Shown here piece after piece: positions 6,123 through 13,638 of a stretch of 38,920 nucleotides of DNA. The notes below the pieces were generated by a model that searched no databases, had not been told where the DNA came from, and was given only the letters and a program-made list of their open reading frames with translations. This stretch comes from Phascolarctobacterium sp. Its GTDB lineage: Bacteria > Bacillota > Negativicutes > Acidaminococcales > Acidaminococcaceae. The stretch covers positions 1 to 38,920 of the forward strand of contig JAHHUH010000018.1 in NCBI GenBank assembly GCA_020024105.1, in the 5' to 3' direction. Both the position numbers and the translations under genes were made by a program. Numbering within the stretch: the stretch's first letter is position 1; every line of letters starts with the position of its first letter.

Positions 6123-8954
6123 GTGATAACAGAATGTGGATCAGAGTGGAATCGCTGGGACTTGCATCTGCATACGGCGTCTTCCTATGATTACAAATAT
6201 AAATCTGCTGATGCTGATGATTTGTTATGCCAAACTTTGAAACAAAATGGGGTAAAGGCCGTAGCCATAACGGATCATTTTAAAATCGATAAAGATAGAA
6301 TAGAAAGTTTACGTGCAAAAGCTCCTGAAATAGTGTTCTTTCCAGGGGTGGAACTTCGCACGGATAAAGGGGCAAATAATCTCCATCTAATACTGATTTT
6401 TTCCGAAAAATCGGATTTATCTACATTGTCAGCGGATTTTGACGCTATTATGGTACGGCAAAAGGCAAAATCTCCTGAATCTAATGATACAATCTATTGG
6501 GAGTTTTCTGACATTGTCTCTTTTGCAAAAGAACATAACGCTCTTATCACCATTCATGCTGGTAAAAAATCAAATGGGATTGATAAGGAAATTTCAAATT
6601 CTTTGCCAGTTAAGGAGGCAATTAAAGCTGATATTGCAAAGAACGTAGATTTTTTTGAAATCGGCCAGAAACGTGATACAGATTCTTATGAGAAATATGT
6701 CTTCAAGGAAATTGATCGAAAACCACTGATAATGTGCTCTGACTCGCATTCACCGCATGAATATAATCCAAAAGAAAATCTGTGGATCAAGGCCGATCTT
6801 ACTTTTGAAGGACTCAAACAGTGTTTATATCAACCGTTAGAACGAGTGTTTATCGGAGATATTCCCCCTATTCTGGATAGGGTCAATAAAAATAAACAAG
6901 GCAATATAGCTTCAATATCGTGCACTCGTGCAGAGAAACCGGTTAATGTAGACTTCAATTGGTTTGATTTTGAAATTCCTCTTAATCCAGGGATGATTGC
7001 TATAATTGGAAATAAAGGAAGCGGAAAAAGTGCTTTTTCTGATATTATTGCACATCTTTGTCGTTGCAGAACAATGGCAAGTGCATCCTTTTTAAATTCC
7101 AAAAGATTCAGGAAGGCTCCCAAAAATTATGCTAACGATTATTCTGCAACCTTAACATGGGTTGATGGAGAAAAGCGCAGTAGTTCCTTAGCAGCATATC
7201 AAGGGGACGCTTCTATTGAGGATGCACAGTATTTACCTCAAAAATACATTGAAGATGTGTGCAATGATTTTGAAGATGTTTTTCAAAAGGAAATTGACAA
7301 AGTCATTTTTTCATATGTGGATAAAACCGAGCGAGGTGATGCCCAAAATCTTGATGAACTTGTAAGGTTAAAGTCCAAACCATTGGAAATACGCTTTCAA
7401 AACGCACGAATTAAACTTGAGGATGTTAACAGAAGAATAATTAGGCTGGAGGATAAGCGAACTCAGGAATATCGAAAAAATCTCTCTGATAGTCTTAACA
7501 AAGCAGATGAAACATTGAAAAGACATGAAAAATCAAAACCCGTAGCCGTAAACAAACCGGATGGTAAAGATTCTAACGATGAGTATCAAGCCAAACTCAC
7601 TCAATTAAATCAAAGTATTGAGGATACAAAAGGAGAAATTCAAAAGATCAACGATCAAATTAGTGGTATCAATGCTTTTGTAGATGACGTCAGAACAATA
7701 GTAGCACAGATAGCACTTCTTAAAACACATTTTGGAGAAATCCAGGGAAAGATCGATGAACTTTCCGACAAGTATAGTTTAAATAAAGAGGACTATGCGT
7801 TTGCCCTGACTACACCTGATGAGTACTTCGATGAACTAATAAATAAAGCCGGTAAAGATAAGCTGGAATTGCAAGAAACTATTTCTGATTCGAATTCTGA
7901 TTCGAAAACTGGACTTGCTTTTTTACTTTCACAGTACGAGGCAGAAAAATCAATGTTAATTTCCTCAGCAGATGCAGAAGAAAAAGCGTACCAAAAATAT
8001 CTTAAGGATTTAGAAGAATGGGACAATAAGAAATCTGAAATCATAGGAAATAAAGATAGTGAAGGTTCCATTGAGTTCTATAAATACGCCCTTAATTATA
8101 TTGATACAATGCTTATCCCTGAGTATGAGGGACTTGTAAACGAAAGAGATGAAATCTCAAGGTCGCTTTATGAGGGGATAGTCGAGCTTTCACATATTTA
8201 CCAAAGTATATATGCACCCATTCAAGGTGAAATATCTGGGTTGCTTGGGGATTTGGAAGATAATGTCGAATTTCATGCTGAAGTGTTCATGCAAGATACA
8301 AGGATCGCTTCTAATATTTTAAGGTTTATTAATCAAAAATATAATGGAAAATATGGACGTTCCCATAATTCTTTGCAAGAGATAGAGAATAGAGTCAAAA
8401 CTACAAACTTTGGTGATGAAATAGAGGTAATGAATTTTGTTCATGATCTTGCAGAAGTGATAACCAGTGATTTCGAAACGGCAGAAAAGAGAGTTTCTAA
8501 TCGCCAAGAGTTTTATGACTTTATATTTGGACTGGAATATATTGGGGTTAATTTTAAACTCAAAATGGGTAATCACCCATTAGAAGAGCTTTCTCCAGGC
8601 GAACGAGGAATTATCTTGTTGATTTTTTATCTTGCCCTCAGTAAGGAAAGCAAGCCTATAATTATAGATCAACCGGAAGACAATCTGGATAATCAATCTG
8701 TTTATAGTAAATTGGTACCATGTATATGCAAAGCAAAGCAAAAACGTCAAGTTATCATTGTAACGCACAACCCTAATATTGCAGTTGCGTGTGATGCTGA
8801 ACAGATTGTTTATTGCGAGATGGATAAGGTGACAAACCAAATAACCTATGTTTCTGGTGCTATAGAAAACCAGACCATTCGAAATCATGTTGTGGATGTG
8901 CTTGAAGGAACTATGCCTGCGTTTGATTTGAGAAGATTGAAATATAATCAATAG
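6123..8954 (+). CDS. TrlF-type PHP-domain plus SMC-like ATPase
   Basis: This is a 943-residue two-part protein. The N-terminal PHP metallo-hydrolase domain (about 1-245) shows DLHLHT at 13-18, TDH at 50-52, HAG at 145-147 and SDSH at 206-209, i.e. the metal ligands are kept. An ABC/SMC-like ATPase follows, with Walker A GNKGSGKS at 296-303, a long coiled-coil region (about 420-720), signature LSPGER near 822 and a Walker B region IIIDQPEDNLD near 845. It resembles the TrlF family of AAA-like ATPases. The GTG start is chosen because an ATG at 6119 meets a stop at once and the family begins just before WDLHLHT. Its island position suggests a nucleic-acid-sensing defence protein (inference). Confidence 0.87.
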   Translation: MITECGSEWNRWDLHLHTASSYDYKYKSADADDLLCQTLKQNGVKAVAITDHFKIDKDRIESLRAKAPEIVFFPGVELRTDKGANNLHLILIFSEKSDLSTLSADFDAIMVRQKAKSPESNDTIYWEFSDIVSFAKEHNALITIHAGKKSNGIDKEISNSLPVKEAIKADIAKNVDFFEIGQKRDTDSYEKYVFKEIDRKPLIMCSDSHSPHEYNPKENLWIKADLTFEGLKQCLYQPLERVFIGDIPPILDRVNKNKQGNIASISCTRAEKPVNVDFNWFDFEIPLNPGMIAIIGNKGSGKSAFSDIIAHLCRCRTMASASFLNSKRFRKAPKNYANDYSATLTWVDGEKRSSSLAAYQGDASIEDAQYLPQKYIEDVCNDFEDVFQKEIDKVIFSYVDKTERGDAQNLDELVRLKSKPLEIRFQNARIKLEDVNRRIIRLEDKRTQEYRKNLSDSLNKADETLKRHEKSKPVAVNKPDGKDSNDEYQAKLTQLNQSIEDTKGEIQKINDQISGINAFVDDVRTIVAQIALLKTHFGEIQGKIDELSDKYSLNKEDYAFALTTPDEYFDELINKAGKDKLELQETISDSNSDSKTGLAFLLSQYEAEKSMLISSADAEEKAYQKYLKDLEEWDNKKSEIIGNKDSEGSIEFYKYALNYIDTMLIPEYEGLVNERDEISRSLYEGIVELSHIYQSIYAPIQGEISGLLGDLEDNVEFHAEVFMQDTRIASNILRFINQKYNGKYGRSHNSLQEIENRVKTTNFGDEIEVMNFVHDLAEVITSDFETAEKRVSNRQEFYDFIFGLEYIGVNFKLKMGNHPLEELSPGERGIILLIFYLALSKESKPIIIDQPEDNLDNQSVYSKLVPCICKAKQKRQVIIVTHNPNIAVACDAEQIVYCEMDKVTNQITYVSGAIENQTIRNHVVDVLEGTMPAFDLRRLKYNQ

Positions 8955-8969
8955 TAGCCTATGTCGTAC

Positions 8970-8988
8970 GGCAACACTCTGGCAACAC
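8970..8988. repeat. GGCAACAC tandem repeat
   Basis: Two copies of GGCAACAC (8970-8977 and 8981-8988) are separated by TCT, giving an 11-bp period, just after the ATPase gene. Closely spaced repeats of this type can be arm sites for tyrosine recombinases, so this could be a trace of an integration junction. No integrase is present, and the assignment is weak. Confidence 0.35.
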
Positions 8989-9119
8989 AAAATCAGATAG
9001 CCTATACTATCCTGATAATGAGAATAATAGTGATACGAGATGTTATTTCCACTAACTAAAAAAGCTTAGTTTTCCTTAACCAGGAGCGAATGTGAATAAT
9101 TAAATAAGGATTTTAGTAC

Positions 9120-9160
9120 CCCGGAAAGCTTTGAAAATAAAGAGCTTTCCGGGATATTTT
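9120..9160 (+). terminator. Terminator downstream of the TrlF-type gene
   Basis: An 11-bp perfect stem, CCCGGAAAGCT (9120-9130) with AGCTTTCCGGG (9143-9153), has a 12-nt A-rich loop and is followed by a T-rich tract. It lies 166 bp beyond the ATPase stop and is the first good stop signal for that transcript. Confidence 0.7.
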
Positions 9161-9481
9161 GGTTTTAGGGGATATAAAATGGCTGACTCCCAAGTTGGCA
9201 ATGCTCTTTTGCTTTCTGCTTCTACCAATGCAGCTGGCTGGTAAGCTATCACACTTTCTTCGAGGTCAATCATCACATCCGTATGTAGTCCATAAATAGT
9301 GTAGCCTAATTATTTTTTCTGATTTATACCATCCTTGAAAAATAATAAAAAAGTTTTTTTTACTATTATATAATTTATATTTCAGAATTTTTACTATAAA
9401 ATTAGCCAATAATATATGCATAAATTAGTTAAATTTGGGTTAAATAAATAAAAGGAAGTGGGACAATAATGTACACTGGTG
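9154..9481. other. Gene-free boundary of defence island A
   Basis: No recognisable gene is present. A 21-codon frame (9179-9244, plus strand) with an AGGGGAT upstream begins MADSQVGNA. On the minus strand a start-poor open frame from 9309 to 9100 reads through a protein-like stretch (for example AYQPAALVEAESKRALPTWE) and then through the terminator. One of them may be the remnant of a lost gene; I do not recognise either. The rest (about 9310-9470) is very AT-rich. Confidence 0.45.
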
Positions 9482-9510
9482 TTGATTAATGTCCCATATT
9501 AGTGTATACT
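9482..9510 (+). promoter_or_regulatory. Probable cstA promoter
   Basis: TTGATT (9482-9487), a 17-bp spacer and TATACT (9505-9510) give a plausible sigma-A promoter about 94 bp upstream of the cstA start. The -10 is embedded in imperfect inverted repeats (GTACACT near 9471 and AGTGTATAC at 9501), which could be a regulator site. Confidence 0.55.
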
Positions 9511-9550
9511 ACATAAGTCGCTACAAGTGTTACTGTATTTGAAAGCACGA

Positions 9551-9576
9551 TACCACCAGTTTTAGGCTGGTTGGTA
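9551..9576 (+). promoter_or_regulatory. Hairpin just upstream of the cstA ribosome binding site
   Basis: TACCACCAG (9551-9559) pairs with CTGGTTGGTA (9567-9576), nine pairs with one bulged base, around a 7-nt loop. It ends about 10 nt before the AAGGAGGG Shine-Dalgarno, so it could influence translation initiation or be a DNA operator. Confidence 0.5.
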
Positions 9577-9603
9577 AGCATATTTAAGGAGGGTACTTTT
9601 ACA

Positions 9604-11049
9604 GTGATTACGTTTTTTGGTGCATTGTTGTTGCTTGTGTTAGGCTTTTTTACCTATAGCAGGCTGATTGAAAAGATTTTCCATATTGATGACCGTCAGA
9701 CTCCGGCCGTAGCTCACCCCGATGGTGTTGACTACATGCCGATGAAAACCTGGCGCATCTTCCTCATCCAACTGCTGAACATTGCTGGCTTAGGTCCTAT
9801 CTTTGGTGCCATTGCCGGTGCCTGCTGGGGTCCTGTAGTTTATTTGTGGATTGTTCTTGGTACCATCTTTGCTGGTGGTGTTCATGACTTCCTGTCCGGC
9901 ATGATGAGTGAACGTGAGGATGGTTCTTCCATCTCTGAGGTCGTTGGTAAATATATGGGTGGCGTGGTTGCCTTCGTGATGAGGGTCTTCTCCGTTGTCC
10001 TGCTGGTTTTGGTAGGTACTACCTTCTCCACTGGTCCGGCTAAGCTGCTGGGCTATTTAACTCCCGATGTTTTAAGTGCTAATTTCTGGTTAGCTGTTAT
10101 TTTGATTTATTATTTATGCGCAACCTTCTTACCGGTGGATAAAATCATTGGTAAGTTCTATCCCTTCTTCGGCCTGTGCCTGATTGTTATGGCGGTAGGT
10201 GTTGCAGGTGGTATGATTGTTCAAGGTTATGCCATGCCTGAGCTGTGGCAGAATTTTGCAAACCAGGACCCTGCTGGTAAGCCCATCTGGCCTCTGATGT
10301 TCGTATCCGTAGCCTGCGGTGCTATTTCTGGTTTCCATGCTACCCAATCTCCTTTGATGGCTCGTTGCATCACCTCTGAAAAAGAGGGTAGAACCGTTTT
10401 CTATGGTGCTATGGTAGCTGAAGGTGTTATTGCTTTGATTTGGGCTGCTGCCGGTGTAACTGTATATAATGGTACTGGTGGCTTAACTCATGCTTTGGCA
10501 ACCCTTGGTGGTCCTGGCGGCGTTGTTTATGATATCTGCCTGACCCTGATGGGACCTGTTGGTGCTGTAATGGCCATGGTTGGTGTTATTGCCTGCCCCA
10601 TTACCTCCGGCGATACTGCTTTCCGTTCTGCTCGTCTGACCTTGGCTGACTGGTTCAAAATTGACCAATCCAAGATGAATATCCGTCTGATGATTGCTGT
10701 TCCTCTCTTGGCTTGTGGTGCTGTTCTTTCCCAACTGGACTTCGGCATTATCTGGAGATACTTCAGCTGGTCCAACCAGACCTTGGCAATGATCGTACTT
10801 TGGACTGGTGCGGTATTCCTCCATCGTTATGGCTTCCCGCCCATTGCCTGCCTGATTGCTGCTGTACCTGCAACCTTTATGACCGCGGTAACAGTAACCT
10901 ATATTTTCATCGCTCCGGAAGGCTTTAAGCTGGGCGCTGAAATTGCTTATCCTGTCGGTATTGTTGCGGCCATTGTTTTGTTCGCTCTTTTCTGGTATAA
11001 AACTTTCGTAGTCAATAAGGACAATATTAATAAAGAACTCTGCAAATAA
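9604..11049 (+). CDS. cstA: CstA/BtsT-family transporter (carbon starvation protein)
   Basis: This is a 481-residue polytopic membrane protein of the carbon-starvation CstA family, which imports pyruvate and/or peptides with protons or sodium. About 12-14 hydrophobic segments run along the chain. The early LLNIAGLGPIFGAIAGACWGP segment and the later SGFHATQSPLMARC and GDTAFRSARL segments are family hallmarks. It is of the short CstA form (about 480 residues against about 700 in E. coli). An upstream TTG at 9571 lies inside a hairpin and lacks a ribosome binding site, whereas GTG 9604 has AAGGAGGG about 10 nt before it. It is a single-gene unit with its own promoter and terminator. Confidence 0.92.
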   Translation: MITFFGALLLLVLGFFTYSRLIEKIFHIDDRQTPAVAHPDGVDYMPMKTWRIFLIQLLNIAGLGPIFGAIAGACWGPVVYLWIVLGTIFAGGVHDFLSGMMSEREDGSSISEVVGKYMGGVVAFVMRVFSVVLLVLVGTTFSTGPAKLLGYLTPDVLSANFWLAVILIYYLCATFLPVDKIIGKFYPFFGLCLIVMAVGVAGGMIVQGYAMPELWQNFANQDPAGKPIWPLMFVSVACGAISGFHATQSPLMARCITSEKEGRTVFYGAMVAEGVIALIWAAAGVTVYNGTGGLTHALATLGGPGGVVYDICLTLMGPVGAVMAMVGVIACPITSGDTAFRSARLTLADWFKIDQSKMNIRLMIAVPLLACGAVLSQLDFGIIWRYFSWSNQTLAMIVLWTGAVFLHRYGFPPIACLIAAVPATFMTAVTVTYIFIAPEGFKLGAEIAYPVGIVAAIVLFALFWYKTFVVNKDNINKELCK

Positions 11050-11067
11050 GCGTTAACACACAAAAAG

Positions 11068-11099
11068 GCTCCCCTAGATTTTTCTAGGGGAGCTTTTTT
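11068..11099 (+). terminator. cstA terminator
   Basis: GCTCCCCTAGA (11068-11078) pairs with TCTAGGGGAGC (11083-11093) around a TTTT loop, followed by a T-run. The A-run on its left would also let it work for the minus-strand slipin gene that ends at 11123. Confidence 0.93.
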
Positions 11100-11122
11100 T
11101 AGGTTGGCCTTTACTGACCAGC

Positions 11123-12238
11123 TTAGGAGGTCGCTTTACCGTGGAGTAATTCTGCCAACTGGCTGAGGAGGGCACCATTACCATTCAGGTTTAGGTTCTC
11201 CACGTTGGAGCAGATATGCTCCAGGTATTCCAGCTCCTTCAGGCGATAAAGGGTTTTGTTCTCGTCCATCAGCTTCGCCGTATTCAGCAGGGAACGGGTG
11301 GAGGCCACTTCTTCACGACGGGTGATTACATTGGCCTGGGCACGTTTTTCTGCCAACAGGACGGTATTCATAATATCCCTAATATCTCCGGGGAGGATAA
11401 TATCCTTGATACCACCATCCACTATCTCCAGGTACAGTTCTTGCGCCTTGCTGTGGAGCTGGTTCGTGATATATTGGGAAATTTCTTCCTTCCTGGCCAG
11501 AAGCTCATCCAGCTTATGGTTACCTACATATTCACGGATAATCAGCTGCGCTGCCACATGGAGCTGTTCCTTATAGTCATCAATCGAGGTCAGGATTTTG
11601 TCGTAATCTGTAATACGGTAGTTGCACACGTAGTTCAGACGCAGGCTGACCTTATCCTGGGTCAAAATTTCCTGACCGGTAATTTGTTTTTGTGTCAGAC
11701 GGGTATCAAGTATATCAATGGTGATACAGGTAGGTGTCTGCCAAAAATAGTGGACGCCGGTTTCCAGCAGCTGGACAAATTTTTGGTTAAAATACAGACG
11801 ACCCTTTTCAAATTCTGTTACTGCAAAACGGACTACGTATTTCTGACCCAGACGGTCAAGGATATAGGTGGGAATGTCCTCCTGGATATAGGGGGTACTG
11901 ATATCCACCATCTGGAAGGTATGGTTGGTGTTGTTTTTCCAAAAGGCATACTGGCCATGGGGAAGTACCTCGACAAAATTTCCATCCTCGAAGTGGAGCG
12001 CCAGCTGCTGGTCCATAACCTGTACGGAGGTGACCTCCTGGGCGAGGGTTTTATTTTTTAATAAAGTCTTCAGGGGTGCTACGGCTGATGCAAGCGGTTT
12101 TTCCAGAGCTAAAAGCTCTACCCTGCTATCGCCCCAAATGTAGTGTTTACCAGCAGTAAGCACTTTGGTAAAAATACCGTTTTTAAAAAGTAAACCACGT
12201 TGATTGTCATTTATAATTATTTTTTGAAAGTTAAACAT
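11123..12238 (-). CDS. Slipin / SPFH (band 7) domain protein
   Basis: This is a 371-residue SPFH/band-7 protein of the slipin type, a family that forms membrane-associated oligomeric scaffolds. Two repeated N-terminal modules (RGLLFKNGIFTKVLTAGKHYIW near residue 15, FNQKFVQLLETGVHYFW near 150) precede the band-7 core (about 130-300) with LDTRLTQKQITGQEILTQD. No N-terminal transmembrane helix is evident, so membrane contact may be peripheral. The end is charged and helical. ATG 12238 is preferred because AAAGGAG lies 9-12 nt upstream; a TTG at 12247 is too close to that site. It is monocistronic, and its 5' region contains the structured element at 12275-12443. Confidence 0.85.
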   Translation of the reverse strand: MFNFQKIIINDNQRGLLFKNGIFTKVLTAGKHYIWGDSRVELLALEKPLASAVAPLKTLLKNKTLAQEVTSVQVMDQQLALHFEDGNFVEVLPHGQYAFWKNNTNHTFQMVDISTPYIQEDIPTYILDRLGQKYVVRFAVTEFEKGRLYFNQKFVQLLETGVHYFWQTPTCITIDILDTRLTQKQITGQEILTQDKVSLRLNYVCNYRITDYDKILTSIDDYKEQLHVAAQLIIREYVGNHKLDELLARKEEISQYITNQLHSKAQELYLEIVDGGIKDIILPGDIRDIMNTVLLAEKRAQANVITRREEVASTRSLLNTAKLMDENKTLYRLKELEYLEHICSNVENLNLNGNGALLSQLAELLHGKATS

Positions 12239-12274
12239 GTTATCCAATCTCCTTTAACTTGCATTTAGAGTGGT

Positions 12275-12443
12275 CTACATCCCCGGTGGAGCTACGGCCA
12301 AGGCTTTTAGTAGTACCTAATCTGGCGGAGGGGGCTTCCCTTGGCCTAGCGACGGTAGCTACGGTATCCAGTCTTGGACAGGGTAGCTGCTCCAGTGCCG
12401 CAGTGGCTTCGGCAGGAACCGAAGTAGCCGCGGCTGGGTGTAG
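12275..12443. ncRNA. GC-rich structured element upstream of slipin gene (candidate RNA or 5' leader)
   Basis: This 169-bp block is much richer in GC than the flanking intergenic DNA. Its ends pair: CTACA (12275-12279) with TGTAG (12439-12443), then CCC with GGG. Inside are a perfect 8-bp stem GGCCAAGG/CCTTGGCC (12296-12303, 12339-12346) and a 6-bp hairpin CTTCGG/CCGAAG (12407-12412, 12419-12424). GTAGC/GCTAC is repeated several times. On the minus strand it would be the leader of the slipin mRNA. An alternative is a small minus-strand protein: an open frame across it ends 4 nt before the slipin ATG but has no normal start codon. I recognise no known RNA family. Confidence 0.4.
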
Positions 12444-12511
12444 GTTGTTTTTTGATAAGATTCAAATTTGCTTTTTGTTTTGTTCAACATAAAACCAAGT
12501 AAAATTTTGTT

Positions 12512-12643
12512 GAGGCTGTTTAAGCCTCTTTCACATCTGGCATACGCTGAGCTATTGCCTGCGCACCCCGGTGCTTATAGGGAAACACCGTAGTCAAAGC
12601 TTACTGGGAAGATTGCTGACAGGTATAAGGATAACAGTATGCC
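12512..12643. other. Second structured intergenic element
   Basis: GGCATAC (12539-12545) pairs with GTATGCC (12637-12643) to close a 105-nt segment containing CGGTG/CACCG (loop with AGGGAAA), a GCCTG/CAGGT pairing and a GTC..AGC/GCT..GAC arm: a multi-branched fold. A separate hairpin GAGGCT/AGCCTC sits at 12512-12528 with only a short T-tract. It superficially resembles parts of a cobalamin riboswitch but lacks the conserved box. There is no gene in 12248-12726 otherwise. The strand and function are unknown. Confidence 0.35.
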
Positions 12644-12687
12644 CCGCTTTTAGCACGGAAAAAAAGATACGAGAACTGCTTAGGGAA

Positions 12688-12719
12688 AGAAAAAGGCCCT
12701 CCTTACTTAGTAAGGAGGG
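12688..12719 (-). terminator. Terminator of the WYL operon
   Basis: CCCTCCTTA (12697-12705) pairs with TAAGGAGGG (12711-12719). Read on the minus strand it is followed by GCCTTTTTC, a T-run, 8 bp beyond the stop of the WYL gene. Confidence 0.9.
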
Positions 12720-12726
12720 TCTGCTG

Positions 12727-13638
12727 TTATAGCTGCTTATCATAAAATGCCAGCTGCCGGAGCAATCTAGCTTTCAGCTTCTGGATAATACGGTCCGGAC
12801 TGAGTACCTGGATAAGAGGACCTAGGGAAAGCAGGCGGATAATCAGTTCTGCTTCGTCCTCGCTGTCATAGCTAATGGTAATTTGGTAGGTATGGGCTGT
12901 CAGTCTGGTGGTTTCCTTGGCAAAATGGGAAAATTGCAGGAGGGCCCGGTTAAGGGCGTTGCGGTGATCGTCCAGAATGAAGGCCAGCTGCTGTTGGGGC
13001 GGCTCCAGCACCCCGCCCAGTGGCGGAGGGTCAGCAAGGAGGGTACAGCTGTGAATACCGGAGAGCCTGAGGATGTAGCTTCTTTGGGCACCACTACCTC
13101 TAACTCTAAATTTATCATCCTTGGCAGAGTATTCCAGGTAGAGGGGAAGAAAATGGAGCTTTTGGAGCCGGTGGCCCTTCGTATAGTAGGTAAATGCCAG
13201 CTCCTGCCGCTGCTGGATGGCTTGGAGGATGGTCCGGAAGTTGGCTATGTAGTGGGGGCTACGAAAATTATCTCCGTCCTGGTAGCGGTCATAATAGACA
13301 ATGTCCTGCCAATCGAAAAGGGGCTTGAGCTTTTCCAGACCCTGGGTGCTAGGGCTAAAGAGCTGGATACGAGGGTCCTGGAGCAGGGTTGCGAGCCAGC
13401 GCTTTTCTAAAAGGGAGAGGGGCTGCTGAGGTGGATGGCGGATAACGGTGCTCAGGTCCTTCCGTAGCAGGGGCCATTCCTGCTGCAATGCCTGGGGCAG
13501 GGTAAGGACGCTTTCTTCAAAGGCCTTTTCCCGGACCAGCTGGTACAGCCTGTCCTGGGTAAGCTGGCCTCGGACGGCTTCCTGTAGGATGGCTGTAACA
13601 GTAGTAAAATAAACATTATAAATTTCCTGAAAGAGCAT
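12727..13638 (-). CDS. WYL-domain transcriptional regulator (second of pair)
   Basis: This 303-residue protein resembles PafC/YafY-type WYL regulators. The middle (about 135-215) looks like the WYL domain, a ligand-sensing SH3-like fold, with ELAFTYYTKG and a FLPLYLEY strand. The end (about 235-303) resembles the WCX extension. A clear N-terminal winged helix is not seen. ATG 13638 is chosen because GGAGGTGA lies just before it; an ATG at 13653 would put the start ahead of that site. It overlaps the preceding WYL gene by 23 bp, so the two are co-translated and probably form a hetero-complex. The signal it senses is unknown. Confidence 0.75.
   Translation of the reverse strand: MLFQEIYNVYFTTVTAILQEAVRGQLTQDRLYQLVREKAFEESVLTLPQALQQEWPLLRKDLSTVIRHPPQQPLSLLEKRWLATLLQDPRIQLFSPSTQGLEKLKPLFDWQDIVYYDRYQDGDNFRSPHYIANFRTILQAIQQRQELAFTYYTKGHRLQKLHFLPLYLEYSAKDDKFRVRGSGAQRSYILRLSGIHSCTLLADPPPLGGVLEPPQQQLAFILDDHRNALNRALLQFSHFAKETTRLTAHTYQITISYDSEDEAELIIRLLSLGPLIQVLSPDRIIQKLKARLLRQLAFYDKQL

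Noticed and set aside
9014..9032. Fur box after the TrlF-type gene
   Set aside because: It agrees at 14 of 19 positions, but no gene or promoter lies next to it and the region is AT-rich.
9571..9603. Upstream TTG start for cstA
   Set aside because: It falls inside a hairpin and has no ribosome binding site, whereas GTG 9604 has AAGGAGGG.
11216..12061. Long plus-strand open frame opposite the slipin gene
   Set aside because: It is a shadow of the slipin coding region, has no ribosome binding site and its composition follows the antisense of a real gene.
12539..12643. Cobalamin or TPP riboswitch
   Set aside because: GGTG...AGGGAA and ACTGGGAAG pieces are suggestive, but the conserved B12 box and the TPP core motifs are absent and no matching gene is downstream.
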